From Tenuifilaceae bacterium CYCD (lineage in GTDB: Bacteria; Bacteroidota; Bacteroidia; Bacteroidales; Tenuifilaceae), in the NCBI GenBank assembly GCA_036322835.1, contig AP027304.1, forward strand, positions 1,550,001 to 1,614,000: 64,000 nt of DNA, written 5' to 3'. The notes under the pieces are model-generated. The model saw only the letters and a list, made by a program, of their open reading frames with translations. It was not told where the DNA came from and searched no databases. Positions 32,762 through 42,253 of this stretch are shown here, piece after piece; position 1 is the stretch's first letter; each line of letters starts with the position of its first letter. The translations under genes were made by a program, and so were the position numbers.

Positions 32762-32792
32762 TTTGCATTGTGTTAGGTTTTTCCTAACTTTA
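32762..32792 (+). promoter_or_regulatory. Predicted promoter of phosphatase-family gene
   Basis: TTTG (32762-32765) and TAACTTTA (32785-32792) are separated by 19 bases, close to the Bacteroidota -33/-7 consensus. The start codon lies 24 bases further. Confidence 0.65.
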
Positions 32793-32815
32793 CTCTAAAC
32801 AAAACTAATTACATA

Positions 32816-33871
32816 ATGCGGACAATATTTCGATTGTTTGGTGCAATAATTATTGTTGCCATAGTGATGTTCGGACTTTTTTTAGTTTATTCCACGCTAA
32901 CTTGTTATAGGCCTGACCCTGAGGTGAGTGTGTGGAAATCGGACAGACACGATACAATTTCGGTGGATTCCACGCTGCAAGCGTTGTGCTGGAATATCGG
33001 TTATGCAGGACTGGGCGATAATATGGATTTTTTCTACGACAATGGTAATGAGGTTAGGGATACCAAGCAAAGAACAATTGAAAATCTTGATTCAATTACT
33101 GCATTTCTGGGCAGAAATAAGGATCGAAACTTTTTTTTACTTCAGGAGGTAGATTTTAAATCTCACAGAACGTACAATATTTATCAGATCGATTATTTGG
33201 TAAAGGCCATGAATTATCAGAATTCAACAGGAATAAATTACGATGTGGCATTTGTTCCTATCCCTGTTAAAAACCCAATGGGGCGTGTATTATCTGGGGT
33301 TGTAACCTTTAGCAATCCTATTCCTAAAAGTTCTACTCGCTACCAGTATCCCGGAGAATTTCCGTGGCCGAGTCGAATTTTTAACTTACGCCGCTGCATG
33401 TTGGTCAATAGGTATCCAACCAGCAATGGTAAAGAACTTATTCTTGTGAATACACATAATTCAGCATTCGACGATGGCTCTCTAAAGCAGCAGGAGATGC
33501 TTTTGCTAAAAGCGTTGGTGTTGGATGAGTACCAAAAAGGCAACTACGTTGTAGTTGGTGGCGATTGGAATCAATCTCCTCCCAAATTCCCTTTAACAAC
33601 TTTTGCCAGCAACTATGAGTCGCCCTCGTTTAAGTTAACTAATATCGATTCTAGTTTTATTTCGCCGGATTGGACTTGGGCTTTCGATAGTATACAACCC
33701 ACCAATCGCTACCTTGACGAACCATACGTTGCCAATAAAAATTATACAGGAATACTCGATTTCTTTCTTTTATCCCCAAATGTTAAGTTGGTTTCCTGTA
33801 AAACCAGAAATCTTCAGTTCCGGAATTCCGACCATAATCCTGTGATAGTCTCCTTTAAGTTGATGAACTGA
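32816..33871 (+). CDS. Endonuclease/exonuclease/phosphatase family protein
   Basis: This 351-residue protein has an N-terminal membrane anchor (LFGAIIIVAIVMFGLFLVY). The EEP fold motifs follow in order: ALCWNIGYAGL (Asn), FFLLQEVDF (Glu), ILVNTHNSAFDDG (His), VVVGGDWNQSP (Asp and Asn), FFLLSPN and SDHNPVIVSF (Asp and His). All catalytic residues are present. The fold acts on nucleic acid, phosphoinositides or lipids; membrane anchoring with the domain outside suggests a phosphodiesterase on a lipid or extracellular substrate. It has its own predicted promoter and is followed by 293 bases without a gene. Confidence 0.88.
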   Translation: MRTIFRLFGAIIIVAIVMFGLFLVYSTLTCYRPDPEVSVWKSDRHDTISVDSTLQALCWNIGYAGLGDNMDFFYDNGNEVRDTKQRTIENLDSITAFLGRNKDRNFFLLQEVDFKSHRTYNIYQIDYLVKAMNYQNSTGINYDVAFVPIPVKNPMGRVLSGVVTFSNPIPKSSTRYQYPGEFPWPSRIFNLRRCMLVNRYPTSNGKELILVNTHNSAFDDGSLKQQEMLLLKALVLDEYQKGNYVVVGGDWNQSPPKFPLTTFASNYESPSFKLTNIDSSFISPDWTWAFDSIQPTNRYLDEPYVANKNYTGILDFFLLSPNVKLVSCKTRNLQFRNSDHNPVIVSFKLMN

Positions 33872-34094
33872 AGATAAATAGACAACTTTAATGGCATGGT
33901 GGTTGTGCTTTATAGTATTAATCAATTATCAACGGGGGTTGGTCTGTTGCATTGCCATATCTGCAAAAGTTTTTTATAGATTCGTCAAAGATTTATGCTA
34001 GAATATAATTTACATTTGGTAGGCTGTTTAAATCTGAATATATTTCAGCATTGCTTTTGTTGATTAGCAAACAATTTTTACCTTTAACATTTAA

Positions 34095-34119
34095 AATATA
34101 CCTATTTATTTGGTATATT
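34095..34119. promoter_or_regulatory. Inverted repeat upstream of signalling operon
   Basis: AATATACC (34095-34102) and GGTATATT (34112-34119) are a perfect 8-base inverted repeat with a 9-base loop, 46 bases upstream of the first gene of an eleven-gene operon. The position suits an operator. The rest of the 33872-34164 interval shows nothing else. Confidence 0.5.
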
Positions 34120-34164
34120 GCGTAATGTTACTGGTTGTATGGGCTAGTTTAAGTTGATTGTATT

Positions 34165-35004
34165 ATGCAGGTAACCGATCAGGATTTACAGTATTTTGTC
34201 ACAACATTAAAAAATGTATCCAAATATGATTTCTCCGAGTATTCGGATAAATCGTTAAAGCGTCGCTTGCAGAAGATTCTGGAGGATTACAACCTTGATT
34301 TAATTACGCTACTAACGAACTTACGGGTCGATAAAAATTTTGTGGAGAAGATAGTCAAGGAAATAACAGTAAACACCACCGAACTATTTCGCGATCCCCC
34401 GGTTTGGCATTTGCTTCGATCAAGAATTCTTCCCCGTTTTAAGAACAATAAAACTATCAATATTTGGCATGCCGGATGCTCTACGGGCCAGGAGGTTTAC
34501 TCCATGATGATTTTGTTGAACGAGATGGGCATGCTCGATAAGGCAAAGATTTTTGCCACTGACCTTAATATTGATGTGCTAGATTCTGCCAAGCAGGGCG
34601 TTTACAAATATCGATTTAACCTGGGGTACCTAGACAATTTTGACAAGGTTATCAAGCAGAATCCCTTAAACTTTGAAGAGTATAACGAGATTCCTTACGA
34701 GAAGTATTTCGATATTGATAAAGTAAAGGATACTATCACTATGAAAAAGTACCTTACAGAAAAGCCTATTTTCCGTAAGCACGATTTGGTGATGGATGGC
34801 AATATTTTCTTTGCTAAGTTTGATTTAATTCTTTGTAGGAACGTAATTATTTACTTTAACTATTCGTTACAGAATAAGGTTTTTGAACTGTTTAATACCA
34901 ATTTATACCCCAAAGGAATTTTGTTACTTGGTATGCATGAAACAATTTTGGGTCCTTGGGCAAATAAATTTGAACGGCTAGGACAAGCTTATGTAAGAAA
35001 ATAA
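34165..35004 (+). CDS. CheR-type protein-glutamate methyltransferase
   Basis: This 279-residue protein methylates glutamates of receptors using S-adenosylmethionine. The N-terminal CheR helical domain (about 1-75) ends in VNTTELFRDPPVW. The SAM-binding motif I is WHAGCSTGQEVYSM (about 105-118), then FATDLN, and the C-terminal FDLILCRNVIIYFN is the family marker. All expected motifs are intact, unlike in the second copy at 37402-38235. It is the first gene of a rightward operon reaching to 47780; the next gene begins 12 bases later and encodes a Cache/HAMP sensor, the likely substrate. Confidence 0.92.
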   Translation: MQVTDQDLQYFVTTLKNVSKYDFSEYSDKSLKRRLQKILEDYNLDLITLLTNLRVDKNFVEKIVKEITVNTTELFRDPPVWHLLRSRILPRFKNNKTINIWHAGCSTGQEVYSMMILLNEMGMLDKAKIFATDLNIDVLDSAKQGVYKYRFNLGYLDNFDKVIKQNPLNFEEYNEIPYEKYFDIDKVKDTITMKKYLTEKPIFRKHDLVMDGNIFFAKFDLILCRNVIIYFNYSLQNKVFELFNTNLYPKGILLLGMHETILGPWANKFERLGQAYVRK

Positions 35005-35015
35005 TATTGAACCTA

Positions 35016-37391
35016 ATGACGTTTTTTAAAAACATAAAACTAGGACAACGGGTACAACTATTTGTAATACCTATAATTGTAGTGCTTTTTGTCTTTGCTG
35101 GGTTAACCCTTAATGTTATGTCAAAAAAGAGGGTTCTTGAGGCTGCCCAGCAGCAGGCTAAAGTTTATATTGATAGAACATTACAAATTATTGATATCGT
35201 TGAGGCTAAAACTGGTACAGGATTCACTGTCGATGATAAAATCGAATTGAAATCCTATTTCCAAAATCCAGCCTACTACAAAACAGATTTTCCTTTTATT
35301 ATTTCGCGGAACGGTGAGTATTTGCTTCATATATTAAGGGATGGACAGCGTATGCCCATATCTGCAATTAACCAGTTAAAATCAAACGGGGCGAAGGAGG
35401 GGAGTTTTTACTATACCGATTTTGTGGACAACTCTACCGAGGATCGTATGCTTTACTACAGGTACTACGAACCCTATAATGCTTACATAGCCGTTTCCAT
35501 AAGTCCTACTGAGGTTTTTGCTCCGTTAATCAATAATAGGAGGGTACTAATTTTCATCATCATTATGTGTTCTGCCTTAGCTGCTCTGGCTATTCGCTAT
35601 ATGATTAGACCAATTGTCAGGAACGTAAACATGGTTGGAATTAAGTTACGTCAGCTCTCTAATGGTGATATTCCCAATCATCTTAAAACCGATATTAACG
35701 ATGAGATCGGAGTGATGGTTGGCTCGCTTAATAAACTAATTGATGGACTAAAACAAACCACCGCATTTGCCCGCGAAATTGGTCAGAATAAATTAGATTA
35801 CCAGTATAAACCTCTTAGCAATAAGGATGAGTTGGGAACGGCGCTAATTGATATGCGCAATAACCTTAAACACGCCAACGAGGAAGAGATGCGCCGTAAA
35901 GAAGAGGACAATATTCGTAGTTGGACCAATGCTGGCTTGGCTAAATTCGGCGATATACTTCGTCAGAACAATAATAACCTGAATATACTTGCCGATAGCA
36001 TTATCCAGAATTTGGTGAATTACCTTGATGCCAATCAGGGCGGCATATTCGTTTATAACGAGAGCGAGTCGGATAAATACCTTGAGTTGCTCTCCGCTTT
36101 TGCCTATAACCGCAAAAAGTTTATAGATAAGGTAATCCAAATGGGCGAGGGGTTGGTTGGAACCTGTGCACAGGAAAAACAAACCATGTACCTTAAGGAG
36201 ATACCCGATAACTACATCTCAATTACATCGGGACTTGGAGAGGCTACACCAACGGCACTGCTTATAGTTCCATTAAAACTTGAGGAGAATATTTTTGGAG
36301 TGATTGAGATTGCTTCGTTCCGCGAGTTCAAGAAATTTGAGATAGAGTTTGTTGAGAAGATAGGCGAGAGCATTGCATCGACACTCTACTCTGTTAAGAA
36401 CAATATTCGCACAAAGATATTGCTGGAGCAATCACAGCAGCAACGCGAGGAAATGGCTGCTCAGGAGGAAGAGATGCGCCAGAATATGGAGGAGATGCAG
36501 GCTACCCAGGAGGAAATGTCACGAAAGAATATCGAACTTGGGGTTGTTACCAATGCTATTAATCAGGCGTTGCTGTCGATGACATTAACCGAGGATGGCT
36601 ATGTTGTTGATTCTAACGCTAATTTTCAGACATTACTGGGTTACGCTAAATCTGAATTGGAAGGAAAACTATTCTTTGACTTGATACACTCGGAGCAGAG
36701 AAATAGCTTTAACTCGCAGTGGGAACAAGTTTTGATGGGGCAATCGGTTAACGAAACGCTTCATGTTGTTGGAAATAATAGTGTTGATAAGTATATAATG
36801 ACGTCCATATCACCTGGCGTTGATGATATGGGGATAATTATAAAGATATTTCTGGTTTGTCAGGATATTACTGAAAATAAAAAATTAGAGCTACGAGCTC
36901 AAAAACAGGCCGAAGAGATTGAGCAAAACATCCTTGAGTTGCAAATGGAGCAAGAAGTATCTGCGCAACGTCAAAAAGATATGGAGACCTTGCTCAAGGC
37001 TCTCGATCAGAATTGCCTTGTTACAGTTTTAGAACCCGATGGACTGATTACCTATATTAATAATAAAAATGTTGAGATACTTGGCGATGCCAAGGAGGAT
37101 ATCGAGGGCAAGCACTTGCAGGATATCGATTATAGTGCAAAGAACCGTCCGAAAGAGTTCAAGGAGTTTTGGGATAATATCCATAGGGGTATCAAGCAAT
37201 CCCGGGTTTTCTCTTTGAATAAAATGGACAAAGAGATTTGGATTCAGGAAAACTACACTCCTGTAATGGGCGAGAAGGGTGAATTATACAGAATAATAAA
37301 TATTGGGTTCGATATAACCGACAATAAGCATAAGGAAGCTGAACTGGAAAAGTTAATAAACCAACTAAAGGATTTAAAAGACAAGAAATAG
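35016..37391 (+). CDS. Membrane sensor: Cache, HAMP, GAF, coiled coil, two PAS
   Basis: The ATG at 35016 gives 791 residues. The order is: membrane helix (about 12-30), a periplasmic Cache-like sensor (about 45-175, with YKTDFPFIISRNGEYLLHI), a second helix, HAMP, GAF (about 300-455) and a coiled coil. The coiled coil contains EEEMRQNMEEMQATQEEM. Two PAS-like domains and a final helix end the protein. There is no kinase, cyclase or MCP signalling tip. The Glu/Gln-rich coiled coil is a plausible target of the neighbouring CheR and CheB, by analogy with MCP methylation helices. It probably senses an external small molecule and passes the state to the PP2C protein. Confidence 0.88.
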   Translation: MTFFKNIKLGQRVQLFVIPIIVVLFVFAGLTLNVMSKKRVLEAAQQQAKVYIDRTLQIIDIVEAKTGTGFTVDDKIELKSYFQNPAYYKTDFPFIISRNGEYLLHILRDGQRMPISAINQLKSNGAKEGSFYYTDFVDNSTEDRMLYYRYYEPYNAYIAVSISPTEVFAPLINNRRVLIFIIIMCSALAALAIRYMIRPIVRNVNMVGIKLRQLSNGDIPNHLKTDINDEIGVMVGSLNKLIDGLKQTTAFAREIGQNKLDYQYKPLSNKDELGTALIDMRNNLKHANEEEMRRKEEDNIRSWTNAGLAKFGDILRQNNNNLNILADSIIQNLVNYLDANQGGIFVYNESESDKYLELLSAFAYNRKKFIDKVIQMGEGLVGTCAQEKQTMYLKEIPDNYISITSGLGEATPTALLIVPLKLEENIFGVIEIASFREFKKFEIEFVEKIGESIASTLYSVKNNIRTKILLEQSQQQREEMAAQEEEMRQNMEEMQATQEEMSRKNIELGVVTNAINQALLSMTLTEDGYVVDSNANFQTLLGYAKSELEGKLFFDLIHSEQRNSFNSQWEQVLMGQSVNETLHVVGNNSVDKYIMTSISPGVDDMGIIIKIFLVCQDITENKKLELRAQKQAEEIEQNILELQMEQEVSAQRQKDMETLLKALDQNCLVTVLEPDGLITYINNKNVEILGDAKEDIEGKHLQDIDYSAKNRPKEFKEFWDNIHRGIKQSRVFSLNKMDKEIWIQENYTPVMGEKGELYRIINIGFDITDNKHKEAELEKLINQLKDLKDKK

Positions 37392-37401
37392 GAGCATACC
37401 A

Positions 37402-38235
37402 ATGATACGATACGAAATAGGCATAGTAGATACACGGAACGTGATAAAAGTCCTTTTGGAGGATTTTGGTTACGATTTCAGGGACTATGCTCTTACCTCT
37501 TTTAAACGACGATTGGAGCATGTTATTAATACTAACGGGCTACGCGATGCCGATGGCTTGATAAACCGCTTGCAGAACAATAAAGATTTTATAGAGCAAT
37601 TCCTTTTTGAGATTACCCCAGAGACTACTGAAATGTTTCGCGATCCATCGTTTTGGCGAGTTTTGCGTGATGATGTATTGCCAGAGATAACTAGAGGATC
37701 GGCCAATAAACCTAGGATTTGGTTGGCATCATTCGACTCTGGCGAAGAACTGTACTCGTTGGCTATCATTCTCAAGGAGATGAATATACTGGATAGCGTT
37801 CAGGTTTATGCCAATGTATTTACCGATAAGTGCGTTAACAGAATTAAAAGCGGAAGGCTCGATCCCAAAGATTTGGAGACCAACGAGGCCAATTACCAGC
37901 GGTTGAATGGAAAATTCCAGTACTCCTCGTACTACAAAATGGATGGTAATACAATAGTTTTTGATACTGATTTGGTTAAGAATATCATTTTTACCAAGCA
38001 GAAAACAACTATCGACGATGATCCCGGTGCTGTTAAGCTGGCCATCTTCCGAAATCAAACCATTTATTACAACCAACTACTTCACGAGAAAGTGCTCCAG
38101 AAAATTTCAACCAGTCTTGTTGCTGGTGGATTTTTGGCTCTTGGGGTGAAAGAAACTTTGGAAAATACAAATGCATACAATAAATTTACCGTATTTAACG
38201 ATAACGAAAAGATTTATAAGCGTAAAACCACTTAG
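37402..38235 (+). CDS. Degenerate CheR-like protein
   Basis: This 277-residue protein has the same layout as the CheR at 34165: helical N-domain, ETTEMFRDPSFW, then a Rossmann-like part. But motif I reads WLASFDSGEELYSL instead of the GCSTGQE type. The acidic adenosine-binding position (ATD) has become YANVF, and CRNVIIYF has become FRNQTIYYN. Loss of the glycine-rich SAM site suggests it does not methylate, or uses SAM in an altered way. It may act as a binding or regulatory partner. It lies 10 bases after the sensor gene and 5 before CheB. Confidence 0.85.
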   Translation: MIRYEIGIVDTRNVIKVLLEDFGYDFRDYALTSFKRRLEHVINTNGLRDADGLINRLQNNKDFIEQFLFEITPETTEMFRDPSFWRVLRDDVLPEITRGSANKPRIWLASFDSGEELYSLAIILKEMNILDSVQVYANVFTDKCVNRIKSGRLDPKDLETNEANYQRLNGKFQYSSYYKMDGNTIVFDTDLVKNIIFTKQKTTIDDDPGAVKLAIFRNQTIYYNQLLHEKVLQKISTSLVAGGFLALGVKETLENTNAYNKFTVFNDNEKIYKRKTT

Positions 38236-38240
38236 TATTT

Positions 38241-38801
38241 ATGTATAAAGCAGTGATTATAGGCGGATCGGCAGGCAGTTTTCAGGTGATAACCCGAATA
38301 CTTCATTCTTTATCGCCCAACTTTCCGCTTCCCGTGCTTCTTTGTTTGCATCGCTTGAAACATGTGCGTAGTGGTTTTGTGGAGGCACTATCCATTAAGT
38401 CAGGAATTCCGATTGTAGAGCCGTTCGATAAGGAGCAGATTAAACCTGGTAGAGCATACCTTGCCCCAGCAAACTATCACATGTATATAGAACTGGGAAA
38501 TAAAATAGCGCTATCAACCGAGGAACCCGTTAACCATTCGCGCCCTAGCATTGACCTTTCGTTTGTAACGGCTGCGCAGGTTTACCGCGAGAAGTTGATA
38601 GGCGTTATTTTGTCCGGGGCCAATCGTGATGGGGCTTATGGCCTTAAGAAAATTAAAGACCTAGGAGGACTTGCCATTGTTCAGGATCCAGAGGAATGTC
38701 AGGTTAAAACAATGACCGAGGCTTCCCTGAAAATGACACCAGTGGACTTTGTGTACAACACAAACGATATAATAAAGTTTTTACAGAATATTAAAAGTTA
38801 A
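38241..38801 (+). CDS. CheB-type methylesterase domain protein
   Basis: This 186-residue stand-alone CheB catalytic domain has S10 in GGSAGS, H37 in LCLHRL and D130 in SGANRDGA, the catalytic triad of protein-glutamate methylesterases. There is no receiver domain, so phosphorylation by CheA is not its control. It would remove the methyl groups added by the CheR at 34165. The position within the operon, five bases after the degenerate CheR, fits a CheR/CheB pair that acts on the membrane sensor rather than on classical chemoreceptors. Confidence 0.92.
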   Translation: MYKAVIIGGSAGSFQVITRILHSLSPNFPLPVLLCLHRLKHVRSGFVEALSIKSGIPIVEPFDKEQIKPGRAYLAPANYHMYIELGNKIALSTEEPVNHSRPSIDLSFVTAAQVYREKLIGVILSGANRDGAYGLKKIKDLGGLAIVQDPEECQVKTMTEASLKMTPVDFVYNTNDIIKFLQNIKS

Positions 38802-38805
38802 CGCT

Positions 38806-39600
38806 ATGAAGCTGATCAGCACAAAATCAAGGTATCTGCCCATAATTTTATTGGCATTACTACTGATTAGCGTTTTGTTTGCGTTTAGCAGCGCACATAA
38901 CACAATTTTAGCTCTTGGCAAAACCCCATCGGTATGGTTTGTTATTTTTACTATCCTTCCTGCCATAATTGGGCTACTGCTTTACTCTTTGAACGGTGCA
39001 ATAAGGGGTAAGATATCGCATCTCGAATCCGAAGTAAAGTCGTTAAGAACTGCTCTGGATAATTCACTCAAAACAGAAGTAAAGGAATCTGTTGTTGAGG
39101 AAAAAGAGACCAAAATAGATTTTGCTCAGGTTGTTTCTCAGATTATTCCAAAAATGGATTTGGATGATAGGGAAAAGTATGGAGAAACCCTGTTGCTGAA
39201 TATTTCCAAGAGATTCGATATTGTTCAAGGGCTGATTTATCATAAAGACCCTAAATCGGGAGTATTCTCGTTTGCTGCAGGCTACGCTTTTTTCTCCGAA
39301 ACACAGCCAGAATCGTATATAGAGGGAGATACCTTGCCGGGCCAGGTTGCAAAGAATAAACAAGTACTAAATTTAGATAAGGTTCCCGATGGCTACATTA
39401 CAATTCTGTCGGGTTTAGGAAAGGGTTCTCCTAGGCATTTGCTTATAGTCCCTTTAATAAATCCAAGCAATGAGACCATTGGAATAATTGAATTAGCCTC
39501 GTTTAAAGCATTTAGTTCGCAGCACGAAGAACTCTTCTCTGTATTAGGCCATAAACTGGGAGAGATTTTTGCTGCCAACAAACCAATAAGCCAGAATTAG
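38806..39600 (+). CDS. Membrane protein with GAF domain
   Basis: This 264-residue protein has two N-terminal membrane helices (about 8-27 and 42-62), then a coiled coil. A GAF domain follows (about 105-255), with LLNISKRFDIVQGLIYH, GQVAKNKQVLNLDKVPDGYI and HLLIVPLINPSNETIGIIELAS. The GAF closely resembles those of the sensor and of the PP2C protein in the same operon (IPD-Y-ITSGLG and LIVPL), so the three may share a ligand or dimerise. It has no output domain. It is separated by one base from the next gene, indicating translational coupling. Confidence 0.85.
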   Translation: MKLISTKSRYLPIILLALLLISVLFAFSSAHNTILALGKTPSVWFVIFTILPAIIGLLLYSLNGAIRGKISHLESEVKSLRTALDNSLKTEVKESVVEEKETKIDFAQVVSQIIPKMDLDDREKYGETLLLNISKRFDIVQGLIYHKDPKSGVFSFAAGYAFFSETQPESYIEGDTLPGQVAKNKQVLNLDKVPDGYITILSGLGKGSPRHLLIVPLINPSNETIGIIELASFKAFSSQHEELFSVLGHKLGEIFAANKPISQN

Positions 39601-39601
39601 T

Positions 39602-42214
39602 ATGACATCTTTTGGGATTTTATCTGCAACTGACAGCAAAAGCGTAACCCGTCGCAAAGTTACGATAGCTATTGTAATGGGGTTGCTTTTTCCAATTATA
39701 GCATGGGTTATTGATATCTCCCTGAAGGGTATTGCTTTTAATTTTGCAAACCTTGTTGCAATTCATAAAACAAACGGAGTCCTTTGGATTATTGATATTT
39801 TCCCATTGATAATAACATACTTAACGTGGGTTCAACTGAAAAGACATTATAGCAAGGTTGCTATTTTAGAGCGGGAGTTAAATCAGCGTGATGAGGATAT
39901 CAATAAGAATGCGCTGTTTGCAAAACGCATTGGCGAGGGTGATTATGTTTCGGCATTCGAAATTGGCGGCGAAGACGATATTCTTGGCAAGTCGTTAGTG
40001 TTAATGCGCAACAATCTATTGGCCAATCAGAGGAAAGAAGGCGATCAGAACTGGATTGCCCGGGGAAAGGATGAGATATCCTATATCCTAAGGTTACACA
40101 ATAATATTGAGGAGTTATCCTACGATGTGCTGGTAAAACTTATTAAGTACATAAATACAGTTCAGGGAGCACTCTATCTTTACAATGAGGAGAGGCAAAC
40201 GCTGTCGAACCTTGCTACTTATGCCTATAACCGCAAGAAATATCTTCAGCAGGAATTTAAGGTTGGTCAGGGATTGATAGGCGAATGCGCCTATGAGCTC
40301 GACTATATTTACCGTACCGAAATTCCCGATGATTATGCTACAATAACCTCCGGCATACTTGGCGACAAGAAGCCTAAAAGCCTTTTGCTGATCCCGCTTA
40401 TTACTGACGAGAAACTTGAAGGCGTTTTGGAATTTGCTTCCGTTGAGGACGAAATACCCGAACTTACAATCCGATTCCTAAGAGAGGTGGGCGAGATTAT
40501 AGCTCGTACCATATTCAATCTCCGGATTAACCAGAAAACCGAAAAGTTATTGCAGGAAGCTCAGCAGATGACCCAGGAACTTCGCGAGAACGAGGAGGAA
40601 CTTCGTCAGAATGCAGAGGAGATGCGTGCTACTCACGAGGAACTTGAAAAATCCAATGCTAAACTTGAGGCTAAGATTAAAGAGGTTGAGAATGCCCAAA
40701 AGAGGTTGCATTCCCTTTTGGAGAATGCCTCGGAGATCATATCAATTTACAATAGTGAGAAACAATTAACCTATATAAGCCCTTCGGTTACTAAGATTCT
40801 TGGATATACCCCCTCAGAGATGATGGGAGGAAAGGATTTCGACCGATTAACCCGTAAAGGCGAGAGCGATTTTAACGAGATGTTTGAGCAGTTGCTCGAG
40901 AATCCTAGAATTTCTATCACCATCCAGTATACCTTTATGAAAAAGGATGGCGAGAAGATTTTCCTTGAGGTAACAGGCCGAAACTTGCTCGATGACCCTG
41001 CAATTGGCGGTATTATCATCAACTCTCGCGACATTACTGAACGCAAGCGTGCCGAAAAGGAAGAGCGCATGAAGAGCAAGATGCAGTCGCTATCCGAGAA
41101 CTCCATCGACATAATTATGCGTATCAATACGTCGGGTCAGTTTTTTTATGCCAATCCAATGGTTGAGCAGTATTTGGGCATCGACTATAAGGATCTTATA
41201 AACCAGACGCTAACTTCGCTCGAGATAAACCCTACCCTTTCTAACTTTATCAAGGATGCTATTAAGAATATCAAGGTGAATAAAGAGAAAATGGAAGGGG
41301 ATATCTCATTCGACTCAAAGCTGGGTAGTGTAATTATGCATATTGTTGCTATTCCCGAGTTTAATGAAAATGAGTTGGAAACTATTCTATTTGTAGGCCA
41401 CGATATAACAGAGGCTAAGCGGATAGAGATGGAAATTCAGGATAAGAACCGTAAGATCACCGAGAGTATAAACTACGCGCAGCGTATCCAAACTTCAATA
41501 CTTCCCAACAATAGGATAATACGTCAGTATTTACCAAAATCGTTTATTTATTATCATCCACGTGATGTAGTTAGTGGTGATTTTCCTTGGTTTTTCCTAA
41601 AAGATGATTACATTTACATAGCTGCAGTGGACTGTACTGGGCATGGAGTTCCTGGCGCGTTGCTTTCGTTTATTGGGTATTTCACGCTAAACAACGTAGT
41701 GGACCATGATTCATCATACACTGCTGGCGAAATTTTGGATAGGTTACACTTTGGCGTAAGGAAAACCCTGAAACAGGATAGACCCGATGCCGACGCCCGT
41801 GATGGAATGGATATTGCATTCTGCAAAATTAATCCTAAGAAGAAGGAGTTGCATTATTCAGGAGCACACAGGCCGCTCTTTTTGGTTCGGAAGGGAGAAT
41901 TGCTCGAGTATAAGGGGAATAGGAAGGCCATTGGAGGTATTCCGCATCCCAAAAAGGCTGAGGAGAATTTTGAAAATTATGTTATTGAGATTCAATCGGG
42001 TGATAGAATTTACTTTTTCTCCGATGGTATAGTTGACCAAGTGGGTGGAGAGGATAAGCGCAAGTACGGTCCTCAAAGGGTGAGGGATATCATCCTAAAC
42101 AACCAGAAACTATCAATGCCTGATTTATCGGAGGTTTTCTCCAAGGACTTTGAGCAGTTTAAGGGGGAGTTGAAGCAGGTTGATGATATTCTATTGATTG
42201 GAATTGAATTCTAG
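39602..42214 (+). CDS. GAF/PAS protein with PP2C (SpoIIE-type) phosphatase, SiaA-like
   Basis: This 870-residue protein has two membrane helices (about 20-40 and 60-80), GAF (about 160-300) and a coiled coil with EEELRQNAEEMRATHEEL. Two PAS domains follow (about 370-490 and 495-620). The C-terminal PP2C domain (about 640-870) has RDVVSGDF, VDCTGHGVPGALLS, RDGMDIAF, FFSDGIVDQ and VDDILLIG, with all metal-binding Asp present. In SiaABC systems the PP2C partner dephosphorylates SiaC. Here SiaB-like and SiaC-like genes follow directly, so this is the likely SiaA counterpart, though with GAF/PAS input in place of a plain HAMP receptor. Confidence 0.9.
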   Translation: MTSFGILSATDSKSVTRRKVTIAIVMGLLFPIIAWVIDISLKGIAFNFANLVAIHKTNGVLWIIDIFPLIITYLTWVQLKRHYSKVAILERELNQRDEDINKNALFAKRIGEGDYVSAFEIGGEDDILGKSLVLMRNNLLANQRKEGDQNWIARGKDEISYILRLHNNIEELSYDVLVKLIKYINTVQGALYLYNEERQTLSNLATYAYNRKKYLQQEFKVGQGLIGECAYELDYIYRTEIPDDYATITSGILGDKKPKSLLLIPLITDEKLEGVLEFASVEDEIPELTIRFLREVGEIIARTIFNLRINQKTEKLLQEAQQMTQELRENEEELRQNAEEMRATHEELEKSNAKLEAKIKEVENAQKRLHSLLENASEIISIYNSEKQLTYISPSVTKILGYTPSEMMGGKDFDRLTRKGESDFNEMFEQLLENPRISITIQYTFMKKDGEKIFLEVTGRNLLDDPAIGGIIINSRDITERKRAEKEERMKSKMQSLSENSIDIIMRINTSGQFFYANPMVEQYLGIDYKDLINQTLTSLEINPTLSNFIKDAIKNIKVNKEKMEGDISFDSKLGSVIMHIVAIPEFNENELETILFVGHDITEAKRIEMEIQDKNRKITESINYAQRIQTSILPNNRIIRQYLPKSFIYYHPRDVVSGDFPWFFLKDDYIYIAAVDCTGHGVPGALLSFIGYFTLNNVVDHDSSYTAGEILDRLHFGVRKTLKQDRPDADARDGMDIAFCKINPKKKELHYSGAHRPLFLVRKGELLEYKGNRKAIGGIPHPKKAEENFENYVIEIQSGDRIYFFSDGIVDQVGGEDKRKYGPQRVRDIILNNQKLSMPDLSEVFSKDFEQFKGELKQVDDILLIGIEF

Positions 42215-42253
42215 AATTGTTAATTATTCGTAAATTATATAATTTTACGGGCT

